From NCBI GenBank assembly GCA_035593725.1, contig DAOSZN010000001.1, positions 62,001-126,000 on the forward strand: 64,000 nt of DNA, given 5' to 3'. The notes under the pieces are model-generated. The model worked only from the letters and a program-made list of their open reading frames with translations, did no database searches and was not told where the DNA came from. Numbering within the stretch: the first letter of the stretch is position 1; every line of letters begins with the position of its first letter. The translations under genes were made by a program, and so were the position numbers. This document shows, piece after piece, positions 1 through 9,100 of the stretch. The DNA comes from UBA4971 sp029551185 (lineage in GTDB: Bacteria; Bacillota; SHA-98; UBA4971).

Positions 1-807
1 AGGGTTCGCCAAGTTTTAGGCGGCCTCGGAAACACTGTTCCTCCGTTAAGGGATATCGTTATTGTTGTTGCTGTAACCGGTGTTACTTTTACATTTGGGT
101 TTCTTGTGGGAAGAGGGACCCGACAGTCTGTATTGCCCACTGACTTTGTGTCTATTCAAGAGATTGATGTTCACGGCACAAGCTCTCTTTTAGCCGATTC
201 CACCGAAGATCTTGCCCCGCAGGACGCTAGAGGAGAACTTCCTGTTGATGGAGAAGGCGCTATCGAGGTTACCGGGAGCGAGGAGGATGCTCTCTTAACG
301 AATCAAAAGGGCGCTCCTGCGACTCCGGTGCTTGTTGCGGACACCGGAGTCGTAGGTCCTGTACCGACCAAAACTCCGGAAACTCAATCAGAAGTTCCTC
401 GTCGAGAAAGTGTTGCGTCCGCTAAGGAGAAAATGATAATGCCTGTCCAAGGAAGGGTCGTATCCGGTTTCGGATGGAGGAAACATCCTGTCTACCAGGA
501 TTGGCGGTATCATACAGGAGTCGATATCGGAGCAGTTGAAGGCGCCGGTGTAAGGGCAGCGCTTTCAGGCAAGGTGGTCGAGTCTGACAGGGCCAGAGAA
601 CTGGGCATGTACATAGTTATTGAGCACTCAAACGGTATCAAGACCAAGTATGCCCATTTGATGTCGAGTTCCGTGAATCGCGGGGATCAAGTAAAACAAG
701 GGCAGATCATAGGGCAAGCCGGTACATCCGGTGTCACATCCGGGCCATGTCTTCACTTTGAAGTGATTTCCGGTGGGAAGGTTGTGGATCCCGAGGGGTT
801 CTTGTAA
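1..807 (+). CDS. SpoIIQ-like membrane-anchored M23 (LytM) peptidase, 5' end outside window
   Basis: The reading frame is open from base 1, so the true start lies upstream. A GTG at 106 is inside the protein, because the preceding codons encode a hydrophobic membrane segment (about bases 52-108). After a roughly 100-residue Pro/Glu/Thr-rich linker comes a LytM/M23 domain with HTGVD (Zn ligands His and Asp), a YAHL histidine and CLHFEV. In active M23 enzymes the last motif is HLH, so here the catalytic first His is Cys (codon 748-750) while the zinc-ligand His remains. A membrane anchor plus LytM domain directly upstream of spoIIID and mbl matches the SpoIIQ position in many Firmicutes. SpoIIQ joins mother cell and forespore during engulfment, and its peptidase site is degenerate in some species. 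A general envelope endopeptidase remains possible. Confidence 0.8.
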   Translation, partial: RVRQVLGGLGNTVPPLRDIVIVVAVTGVTFTFGFLVGRGTRQSVLPTDFVSIQEIDVHGTSSLLADSTEDLAPQDARGELPVDGEGAIEVTGSEEDALLTNQKGAPATPVLVADTGVVGPVPTKTPETQSEVPRRESVASAKEKMIMPVQGRVVSGFGWRKHPVYQDWRYHTGVDIGAVEGAGVRAALSGKVVESDRARELGMYIVIEHSNGIKTKYAHLMSSSVNRGDQVKQGQIIGQAGTSGVTSGPCLHFEVISGGKVVDPEGFL

Positions 808-833
808 TGCCGCCCTCCCATAAGTAAGTCTGA

Positions 834-862
834 CATATCTCGCTGTCCCAAGAATATACATG
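834..862 (+). promoter_or_regulatory. Possible sigma-E-like promoter for spoIIID
   Basis: The stretch from CATATCT (834) to ATATACATG (854) loosely resembles the sporulation sigma-E pattern (an ATA-rich -35 and a CATACA-like -10 about 13-14 bases apart). It lies 30 bases before the spoIIID start. SpoIIID is sigma-E controlled in Bacillus, so the location fits, but the match is weak. Confidence 0.22.
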
Positions 863-892
863 GTATTAAACAGGGGCAGGGGGGCAGCGGAG

Positions 893-1150
893 ATGAAGGA
901 TTACATCCGGCGTAGAGTGCTTGACATTGCCGGCCATATTATAGAGACTAAGTCTACTGTTAGGCAAACGGCTAAGTTATATAATGTCAGTAAGAGTACT
1001 GTGCACAAGGACGTAACAGAGAGGCTTCCCATGATAAGTAAGCCTCTGTCGAAACAAGTCAAACAAGTGTTGGAGCAAAACAAGGCAGAGCGCCACATTC
1101 GTGGCGGGGAAGCTACACGGAGAAAATATAAGGAAAAAAAGAAGGGTTAG
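893..1150 (+). CDS. spoIIID: Sporulation transcription factor SpoIIID
   Basis: This 85-residue protein begins MKDYIRRRVLDIAGHIIETK and contains TVRQTAKLYNVSKSTVHKD (helix-turn-helix), TERLP and RHIRGGEATRRKYK. These match SpoIIID along its whole length. SpoIIID is the small mother-cell DNA-binding regulator that acts after sigma-E. The ATG at 893 is chosen over an in-frame ATG at 860 because the family starts at MxDYI and a purine-rich ribosome site precedes it. A basic tail (KEKKKG) follows the recognition region, as in known members. Together with the flanking genes it is strong evidence that this lineage sporulates. Confidence 0.95.
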   Translation: MKDYIRRRVLDIAGHIIETKSTVRQTAKLYNVSKSTVHKDVTERLPMISKPLSKQVKQVLEQNKAERHIRGGEATRRKYKEKKKG

Positions 1151-1174
1151 ATCCCCTTATTTTGGAGGAAATCT

Positions 1175-1217
1175 TCGCAGTATGTAGAAGAAACTATCTT
1201 GCGACGATTTTTTCTTA
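1175..1217 (+). terminator. Possible weak terminator after spoIIID
   Basis: TCGCA (1175-1179) can pair with TGCGA (1200-1204) around a 20-base loop, with a run of six T shortly after. The stem is only five pairs, so this is tentative. Confidence 0.25.
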
Positions 1218-1293
1218 TCTACACGTTGGATAAGCCTTTCAATCCGGCTCCATTTTCTAACAGTTTACTAAGGCGCCTAGGAGGAATAAGCCC

Positions 1294-2316
1294 ATGCTCG
1301 GGCTGTCTACGGATATCGGGATTGATCTGGGAACAGCCAATACCAGAGTCTACCTTAAGGGTAAAGGGGTAGTATTTCGCGAACCTTCAGTGGTGGCTCT
1401 TGACGCTGAAACGCGTAAGGTTCTGGCAGTCGGTAAAGAAGCCCGTATGATGATTGGGAGAACTCCGGGTTCTATATTGGCTATAAGGCCTATGAAGGAC
1501 GGGGTCATTGCTGACTATGAGATAACCGAGGTAATGCTCCGTCATTTTATAAGCCGCGCATGTGGCCGTAAAGTTCTAATGAAGCCCAGGGTGATTATCT
1601 GTATTCCCTCTCAGGTAACAGGGGTTCATAAGCGGGCTGTGCTTGAGGCTGCGGCGCAAGCAGGGGCCAGACAGACTTTTCTTGTGGAAGAGCCGATGGC
1701 TGCGGCTATTGGCGCAGGCCTCGACATATGGGAACCTTCAGGGAACATGGTCGTTGATGTAGGAGGGGGGACCACTGATATAGCTGTCATTTCTCTCGGC
1801 GGTATTGTCGTCGCTGACTCTTGCGCAGTCGGAGGCGACAAGTTCGACGAGTCAATTATCAGGTATGTCAGGCGAGAGCACAATCTTATGATAGGAGAGA
1901 GGACCGGGGAAGATATTAAGATACAGGTCGGGTCGGTTTATCCTCAAGCTCCGACTGAGGCAGCTGAAATACGAGGAAGGGATTTTGTTACAGGCTTGCC
2001 CAAGACTATCAGCTTTTCCTCTCGCGAGGCTTGCTTAGCCCTCTGTGAGCCTGTCAATGAAATTATTAGCAGTGTCAAGGGAGTCCTGGAACGCACCCCT
2101 CCTGAGCTCGCTGCAGACATAGTTGACAGAGGGATAGTTTGCACCGGCGGAGGCGCTCTGCTTTCCGGATTCGCAAGGCTCTTGTCAGAAGAAATTGGAA
2201 TACCGGTTCATATTGCAGAGGATCCTATGAGTTGTGTTATTATGGGTGCAAGTAAAATCTTTGAATCGCCGAAGATGTTTGAGAATAGTCTGGTGGCAGG
2301 CGCCAAGTCTATGTGA
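1294..2316 (+). CDS. mbl: MreB/Mbl rod-shape actin homologue
   Basis: This 340-residue actin-fold protein carries the MreB signatures: DIGIDLGTANTRVY (phosphate 1), VVDVGGGTTDIAVISLGG (phosphate 2) and CTGGGALLSGFARLL (adenosine pocket). It lacks a membrane segment, as expected for a cytoplasmic filament that guides cell-wall elongation. A strong AGGAGG ribosome site precedes the ATG. The position right after spoIIID is that of mbl in Bacillus and clostridia, so mbl is preferred over mreB. The two cannot be told apart by sequence reading alone. Confidence 0.92.
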   Translation: MLGLSTDIGIDLGTANTRVYLKGKGVVFREPSVVALDAETRKVLAVGKEARMMIGRTPGSILAIRPMKDGVIADYEITEVMLRHFISRACGRKVLMKPRVIICIPSQVTGVHKRAVLEAAAQAGARQTFLVEEPMAAAIGAGLDIWEPSGNMVVDVGGGTTDIAVISLGGIVVADSCAVGGDKFDESIIRYVRREHNLMIGERTGEDIKIQVGSVYPQAPTEAAEIRGRDFVTGLPKTISFSSREACLALCEPVNEIISSVKGVLERTPPELAADIVDRGIVCTGGGALLSGFARLLSEEIGIPVHIAEDPMSCVIMGASKIFESPKMFENSLVAGAKSM

Positions 2317-2465
2317 GCCGGCATATCCTTGCAATTTGCCCTGCTTGTCTCTGAGGAATCCTCAAGAAGCCTCATGTGCGACCATCTTTCTCACAAGAGG
2401 ATAGTTGGCTTTTGTATAGAACTGAAACATAAAAGGCGACCTTGGGAAGGAGGTTCACTGATCTC

Positions 2466-4058
2466 ATGAGACGCCCATGGCATTGTTTTCGACTGCGTAT
2501 ACATATCGCTGTTTGCGTCATCTTTCTTCTTGCTACAATGACCTGCAGCGCTGAGTGGGTGCAAATCACGGAAGGTCCCGCTATCAATCAGGCAAAACTT
2601 ATTATTGATGACAGCGGAGCTGTTTTACCTGTGCCTGTTATTGTCAGAGGTTCCACCCTCTTGTTGCCTGCGACTTTTGTGGCTGAGGTGCTGGAGATCT
2701 CAATGAGGTACGATCCTCAGGCGAAGCGTCTCTCATACAGTATACCCGGTGGGGGATTTGAGGTCCTGCTGCATCAGAGGGAATGGAGTTTGTCTTCGGG
2801 TGAGAAGCGGACATTCGCTGAACCTCCGATAAGCTGGTCCGGCATTCCCTTTGTTCCCGTAGAGCTTCTCAGGGTAACGGGGGACTACGATATTTCGTGG
2901 GATTCTCGGGCAATGGAGATCCGCCTTCATCGGCCGGGTGACAAAATGACTGCTTTGACTGAGTCAAGGCATGGTATTCATCATGACAAGGTTAGAATAG
3001 TATTTCATCTGACAAGGGAAGCGCCGGTTAAGGTCATGCAGATGAAGAATCCGCCAAGGGTGGTAATTGATTTTGAAGATACGCGCGTACAGGGCGCATT
3101 GGATTCCCTCATTGACCATGTGGCTGTTGAGCGGGTAAGAGTTACCATGACTGAAGAACGAAAAACCAGAGCGGTAATAGATCTTAACTACGCGCTTCCG
3201 GACGTGACTACATTTTGGTTACAAGACCCTGTAAGATTTGTTGTGGACGTGCCGACGGTTTACAGCAAAAAATCCGCGCTTACCATAGCTCGCGGTATCC
3301 GTTATATCACCATAACGAACGGCACTCCCCAAGGCCCTCTTACTGTTGATGTTTTGGAGATTGAGATGAGCGATGAGAGCATCGCGGTGAAGACTGCCCT
3401 TGCAGGTCCTTCCGACAGTTTTGGAGTGGCCCCTGTTAGCGAGCTTGTGTCAAGCTCCGGCGCGATAGCAGGGGTTAACGGAGTGTTTTATGCGTCAGAC
3501 GGCACTCCTCTCGGCCTGATCATTGTGGATGGCCGCCTACGTAGTCTACCTGTTATGGGGAGGACTGCCATGGGGATAACGAAGGACAGAAGGATCCTTA
3601 TTGATAATGTATCGACAGATGCCGGAGGAAACTTGGTCCCCAACTGGCTGGAAGAAGGAGTGGTCTATGCAGTGGGCGGCGGTCCTAGACTCGTAAAAGA
3701 CGGAAAAGTCTATGTAACTGCGGCACAGGAGCAGTTTAAGCCAGACGTAGCCGGTGGTCGGGCACCGCGGACCGGAGTAGGGGTAACATATGACGGAAAC
3801 CTCCTATTGGTTGCTGTTACAGGACGACAGGCATACCACAGTATAGGTGTAACTTTGGAAGAACTGGCTAATATCATGCTTGAGTTGGGCGCAAAGGACG
3901 CTATGAATTTGGATGGCGGAGGCTCGTCTACGATGGTAGTTCGTGACTTTGTCATGAATACTCCTTCAGACGGAAGGGAACGAAAGGTCGCTGACGCGAT
4001 TCTTGTATTTTCCGATGTATCCGGGGCGGCTCCCATGAGTCCTGAGATCGGCCGGTAG
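2466..4058 (+). CDS. Exported phosphodiester glycosidase family protein with AMIN domain
   Basis: The 530-residue protein has an N-terminal signal segment (about residues 8-28) and a copper-amine-oxidase-N-like stalk domain (about 35-165). An AMIN-like beta domain follows (about 175-275), then a C-terminal NAGPA/phosphodiester glycosidase domain (about 290-525). That domain shows GVNGVFYASDGTPLG, GRTAMGI, GGGPRLVKDGK, RAPRTGVG and NLDGGGSSTMV, all typical of the family. NAGPA relatives remove sugar-phosphate caps, and bacterial ones act on wall-associated polymers. AMIN domains usually target septum or peptidoglycan. I take ATG 2466 behind GGAGG rather than TTG 2442. The natural substrate here is unknown. 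Confidence 0.82.
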   Translation: MRRPWHCFRLRIHIAVCVIFLLATMTCSAEWVQITEGPAINQAKLIIDDSGAVLPVPVIVRGSTLLLPATFVAEVLEISMRYDPQAKRLSYSIPGGGFEVLLHQREWSLSSGEKRTFAEPPISWSGIPFVPVELLRVTGDYDISWDSRAMEIRLHRPGDKMTALTESRHGIHHDKVRIVFHLTREAPVKVMQMKNPPRVVIDFEDTRVQGALDSLIDHVAVERVRVTMTEERKTRAVIDLNYALPDVTTFWLQDPVRFVVDVPTVYSKKSALTIARGIRYITITNGTPQGPLTVDVLEIEMSDESIAVKTALAGPSDSFGVAPVSELVSSSGAIAGVNGVFYASDGTPLGLIIVDGRLRSLPVMGRTAMGITKDRRILIDNVSTDAGGNLVPNWLEEGVVYAVGGGPRLVKDGKVYVTAAQEQFKPDVAGGRAPRTGVGVTYDGNLLLVAVTGRQAYHSIGVTLEELANIMLELGAKDAMNLDGGGSSTMVVRDFVMNTPSDGRERKVADAILVFSDVSGAAPMSPEIGR

Positions 4059-4100
4059 TTTGCAGTCCGCCAAGGGCTGTGAAGGGAGAATCCTACGATT

Positions 4101-6005
4101 ATGACTTCAGTTTCAAGAATAAAGAATACAGGGAAAAAGACGTTTGTGGCTGTTGCCGTCACAATTGCCTTAGGCTTGCTGCTAACAGGCATAGGAGCCT
4201 TCCCTTATTCCGGCGCAGGAGCGCAGGAAGACCCTGAATTCATGCCTATTTCACAGGTTGTTCCGGGGATGAAAGGTGTTTCAAAGACTGTCATAAGAGG
4301 CACGAAAATAGATACGTTCGACATAGAAGTCTTAGGGATTTTGAAAGGCGGCGCAACCACAGGCGACCTTATTCTTGTGAGGGCAAGCGGGGACGCCATA
4401 GAAGCAACAGGCGGGGTGGCTGCAGGAATGAGCGGTAGTCCGGTGTACATAAACGGACGCCTTATAGGTGCTATAACCCATTCCCTCAGTGACGGCTCAG
4501 ATCCCTATTTGGCTCTGGTCACCCCAATTGGGGACATCCTTAGGGTTTTGGAAGCCCAACAAGGATATCATGTCGGAGCTCGGCAGCTTGATGCTTCAGT
4601 CGTCGTCAGCGAAGAACTGAAGGAACTGATAGGCAAGGAGCCTGGGAAGCCTTTGGAGATGACGCCTGTGAAAAGCCCTGTGATGATAAGCGGTTTAGGA
4701 GGGCGGGCATTTCAGTTTCTGGCAGACGGATTGAAGAATTACGGGCTTCAGCCCATTGCCATGGGGATTGCCCAATCCGCGTCTACCGGAAATCCGGCTC
4801 TGCCGGAACCCGGATCCGCCATCGGGGTGCAGCTCATAAGGGGGGACGTTTCCGCAACTGTGCTTGGCACGGTAACTTACAGGAAAGGTGACCTCGTAAT
4901 TGCCTTTGGCCACGACGTGCTTCTTAAAGGAGATGCAGGCTACATTGCCACCGGGGCTGAGGTTCATCATGTTGTCACCTCGATTCTTAAGCCCTATAAG
5001 ATCGGAAGCCCCCTTGATGTTGTCGGTAAAGTAACCCAGGATCGTTCCAAAGGTGTATTGGTGAGACTGGATGAGACACCGAAAACAATCCCTGTAGCTT
5101 TGACTGTGAGAGATAAAGATACAGGTCGCGTAGAGATGTTCAGAGCGGACATTATTGATGACGAGTTGCTCATGGGCAAACTCGTGTGGTCATTTGTTCT
5201 GGAGTGCCTTGACTCTACTATAGACAGGATCGGGCAAGGGACCGGTCGGGTAAAGTTCGAGATTCACACGGAAAATCTTGAAAAGCCGATATCCAGGGAA
5301 AACATGTTTTTCAGTCCGGTGGATATCTCCGCGATTTCCGGAGTCGAGCTTCTTGATATCCTTTTTGCGCTGGTGGATAATGAGTTTGCCAAAGCTTCTG
5401 TGACTGGGATAAAGGCTGATGTCGAAGTTGAGGAGAGGAGGCAGACAGCTCGTATCGTCCAGGCTGAGGCATCCAAGGCCATTGTTTCCCCAGGTGAGAC
5501 TTGCGAAATAAAAGTCAGGCTTCATCCATATAGAGGCGTCCCTGAGGTTAAAGGCATAAACGTGAGAATTCCCGACTACACTTCTACGGGGAATCTCTAC
5601 CTGACGGTTCGCGGAGGTGGGGTTGCGCCTCTCGAGGATGAAGAAGAGAGAGAAGACGGCAAAGCTGCCCAGCGTTCGCCTGCTGAGAGCCTGGAGAAGT
5701 TGATTTCTGATATGACGACTGTTGAGAAAAATAATGATATAGTAGTGGAGTTCTATCCCGGTAGGCGGGGAGAGATTGACGAGACAAGTCTTATAGACGA
5801 AGGGGTATTGGAGGATGACAAGTTCCCTCTGGGACTGGAATTTGAGATAGAAGCTGAAATCCCTCCACGTGCCGAAGAGAAACCTTCGCGTGTTGAGGAC
5901 AGTGAAAAAGCAAAGGAAGACCAGACAGATCTGGTAAAGGTCATACTGCCTACAGGTTACGTGATAGAAGGCGAAACAGATTTGGAATTGACAGTTCAGA
6001 ATTGA
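4101..6005 (+). CDS. Exported SpoIVB-type (S55) serine peptidase-like protein
   Basis: This 634-residue protein has a signal or anchor helix (about residues 14-36). A domain follows with PGMKG, FDIEVLGIL and the serine motif GMSGSPV near residue 111, then GAITHS. A FGHDVLLKG histidine motif lies near residue 271. These are the S55 (SpoIVB) motifs, but in SpoIVB the His comes before the Ser, so the order is reversed. That arrangement is known from S55-domain proteins of several non-sporulating phyla. There is no PDZ domain between them, and the acidic C-terminal third is not assignable. It follows the glycosidase-like gene by 42 bases. A role in envelope proteolysis is inference. Confidence 0.7.
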   Translation: MTSVSRIKNTGKKTFVAVAVTIALGLLLTGIGAFPYSGAGAQEDPEFMPISQVVPGMKGVSKTVIRGTKIDTFDIEVLGILKGGATTGDLILVRASGDAIEATGGVAAGMSGSPVYINGRLIGAITHSLSDGSDPYLALVTPIGDILRVLEAQQGYHVGARQLDASVVVSEELKELIGKEPGKPLEMTPVKSPVMISGLGGRAFQFLADGLKNYGLQPIAMGIAQSASTGNPALPEPGSAIGVQLIRGDVSATVLGTVTYRKGDLVIAFGHDVLLKGDAGYIATGAEVHHVVTSILKPYKIGSPLDVVGKVTQDRSKGVLVRLDETPKTIPVALTVRDKDTGRVEMFRADIIDDELLMGKLVWSFVLECLDSTIDRIGQGTGRVKFEIHTENLEKPISRENMFFSPVDISAISGVELLDILFALVDNEFAKASVTGIKADVEVEERRQTARIVQAEASKAIVSPGETCEIKVRLHPYRGVPEVKGINVRIPDYTSTGNLYLTVRGGGVAPLEDEEEREDGKAAQRSPAESLEKLISDMTTVEKNNDIVVEFYPGRRGEIDETSLIDEGVLEDDKFPLGLEFEIEAEIPPRAEEKPSRVEDSEKAKEDQTDLVKVILPTGYVIEGETDLELTVQN

Positions 6006-6039
6006 CTTTTTACATTTCCCGTTTATGCCATGAATTGGA

Positions 6040-6072
6040 GCCTCTACGCGCAGCGTAGGGGCATTTATTTAT
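6040..6072 (+). terminator. Intrinsic terminator between the S55 gene and tamB
   Basis: GCCTCTACG (6040-6048) pairs with CGTAGGGGC (6054-6062), nine pairs with one G-T, around a five-base loop. ATTTATTTAT follows. It probably separates the upstream genes from the tamB operon. Confidence 0.55.
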
Positions 6073-6124
6073 GAAGGAATGAAATAGTTTACGTCGAACT
6101 ATGTTGAAGCCGGGAGGGGAGATT

Positions 6125-9100
6125 ATGGCATCTTGGTCTCGCAAAAAGAAAACCTTGCTTGTAGTAGCAATTATTGTCATAGGCGTAGTGATCATCTCGG
6201 TTTACGCTAATCTCCTTAAGATCCAAAATGCAATTCTCCTGGCTGCACATGATCAGATAGAGGCTGGGCTGGAAGAGGCCTTAGGTTCCCCTGTGAAAAT
6301 TGGTTCCATCGTCGGCAAGACCCTTAGCGAAGTGGTGATATCTGACCTCTCTGTTGATGCGGAATCTAATACAGATGCGCCTGTTCTTTTTGCCAAACAT
6401 GTAGAGGTCAGTTACTCATTACTCGACATTATCAGTAAGCGTAAGGATATGGGTGCAGCACTCAAAGGTGTGGTTTTCATTGAACCGGAGCTCTCCATCG
6501 AGCTCCCGCCTGATTTCGGGATTTCGCCGAAGAAAGCCGGCACTGACCTGGGGCAGGCAATTGACGCGTTAGGTGAGTTTCAGGGTTATGTCTCTGCGAA
6601 GGACGGCAGAGTAGAGGTATCCGGGATACCGGGGCTTGATAGACCTTTTGTGGTTTCAGGCATAACCGGTAGTATAACATTTGCCGGGACAGGCGCAGCA
6701 GGCCGCATTAACCTGTTTGCAGGTTGTGAAAAGCAGACCCGTATTACAGCGACAGGTAGATATGACTGGGAGACAAAGGCAATAGCATGTGACGCAGGCC
6801 TGACCGGAGCAATGCCCCACGCTTGGTTAGGAGACCTGCGCAGTATCGTAGATTCTATCACGCCGGAGCTGCTCGGGGTCAGCGAAGAGGCTGTTTTGGG
6901 CATAAGGCGGGTCCTAAGCGACATTGACACAGTGAATCTGGAAGGCGGGACAGTCGACATAGAGGCCCACGTGAGGCCGATGCCTAAAAACGGGAGCATG
7001 ATTCGGGGAAAGGCGAGTATAGCTGAGGCTGCTCTCGACGCGTCTCGTATCACAGTAAGCGGAATCCAGGCAGACTTCGGGCAATTAACGGATCTTAAGA
7101 GCAGTTTGAATCTGGCTTTAGACTTCCAGCTAGATGAGGCAGGCCTGGCTTGCCAAGGGAAGGGCTCAGTATCTATTGGGCATGTAGAGTGGATTGACAG
7201 TCAGTTTGGTTTTTCCGAGATCTCCGCAAACGGTAACGCAGAAGTTGAATTTTGGAAGAATTCAAAAGACAAATCTCTGTCTTTTGAAGGAAAGACAACC
7301 TTGGACATTCCGCTGGTATCAGCAGGTGAAGCGCTCAAGAAGGCAGCAGGGTTCGGCGGAGGCGCTTTGCAGGCAGAAGGTCCTGTCCGTTTTGATATGG
7401 CCTTCGCCGGAACGTCATGGGACAGCATAGAAGTATGTGGCAGTCTGAAAACAAACAAAGGGACATTTGCTGCAAGAGACATAGTGCCGGAAGTACAGGA
7501 AATATCAGGGGATATTGAAGCGTCCCTTGCGTTCGAAAGCAAAGGATGGGCTCTTACCGGCTATCAGGGACAAGTGAGGTTGGTTTCAGGTTATGCAGAC
7601 GCTACGTACCTGAGCCAGGGCATTGAGTCTGTCAAAGGGCGCCTAACCGGCCTTGTGAGTTTCTCCGGTGGTGAAGAAAGACCTGTCAACTATAAGGGAT
7701 TCATCGATATAGAAGAAGCCGGCATAGCTCTGGACCGTAGGCTTCAACCGGTTGAACCTTCTCTTGACGGAGGCTCTTATGGCGAAATCCTGCTGCCGAA
7801 AGGCCTCGCAGACGGCAGAGTGGAATTTGAAGGCCAAGCCCCCGGGGCTGTTAAGTACAGTGGGCTGCTTAATCTCAGAGACAGCGTAGTAGAGGTGGCA
7901 GGCACAACCGAGATAGGGAAAATCCAAATGGCAGAGGGAGAGGCCTGTGGAAACGTTTTGATCCGCGGGGAGTTACCGGGCAAGACCGAGTATAGCGGGA
8001 GAATCAGTCTTTCCCGGGGGATAGTAGAGGTTCAGGATGGGCTTCCCTGGTTAAGACAGGCCCGCGGGCAGGTCTCAGGAGACATGGAGATCCTCGGGAG
8101 CTTGGGAGACACATTCGCATATAGCGGAGATTTAAGCTTAACTCACGCTATCATAGACGTATCTGACGCGCCTGTCGGGATAAAGCGGTTTTCCGGTGAA
8201 GGCGCTATAGATGTGAGCTTCCGAGGCGGAGGAGACGACATTCTGCAGTATGAAGGCGTAGGGCGCCTGAAGAGGGGGGACCTTCTTGCCACAGAAATTG
8301 AAGGGGGTATCCGAAGACTGGAAGGTCCGGTTAAGGGCACTGTGAATTTCCAAGGGAGATACTTAGAAGAACCGGTTATAGACGGGGTCATATCTACTGC
8401 CAAGTGTGATCTCGAGGTAGGGGAGATCGAGGGTTTTATTAAGTCTGCAAAGGGTGAAGCATTAGGCGAGATTCGTTTCTTGACCCATGGGGCAAGACTT
8501 ACCGCATATTCCGGGAAGGGTGCCGTGAAGAACGCTACGTTTGTGGCAGACGAAGCGTTGCCTGGCTTGGTTGAAGCCAAGGGCCTGGCTGATGTTGACT
8601 TAAGATTCTCTTATTCAGATGACAAAAGCCTCGCCTATGAAGGAAAAGCTAAGATACATTCAGGGAGGATTCGTACAGAGCAAATCTATCCAGGGCTTGA
8701 AAGCCTGGGAGGCAACGTGACTTCTGAGGTTTCTTTCAGAAGTTGCGACGATGGGGTTATGTATGAGGGGTCTGCTAATCTTACATCTGGCAGGGTCCTG
8801 CTTAAGGGCCTGATTGAAGGCTTCGATCACATGGACGGCGATATTTCTCTGGGCCTGAGATTTCAAGGCGACGGAAAGGCCCAGGGTTCTTTTCACGGAA
8901 ATGCAGTAATCTCAGGGGGGACGCTGAAAGTAGGGAAAATCGCGGAAGGAGTCGAATCCATCGAAGGCTTTGCTCGCTTGGAAGTAGCGCTCGCCGGTGG
9001 TTTTGGCATAGCTCCCACCTATAACGGAACGCTTACGGTAAGTGACGCTTCGTTCAGAGCATCCAATGTTTCAGCCGGCTTCAATAGTATTGCAGGCAAG

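Noticed and set aside
2352..2364. Palindrome TGAGGAATCCTCA after mbl, considered as operator or terminator
   Set aside because: The stem is short, no T-run follows and no repeat of it is seen near other genes.
2442..2465. Upstream TTG start for the phosphodiester glycosidase-like gene
   Set aside because: The GGAGG ribosome site lies within these codons, so it serves ATG 2466 instead.
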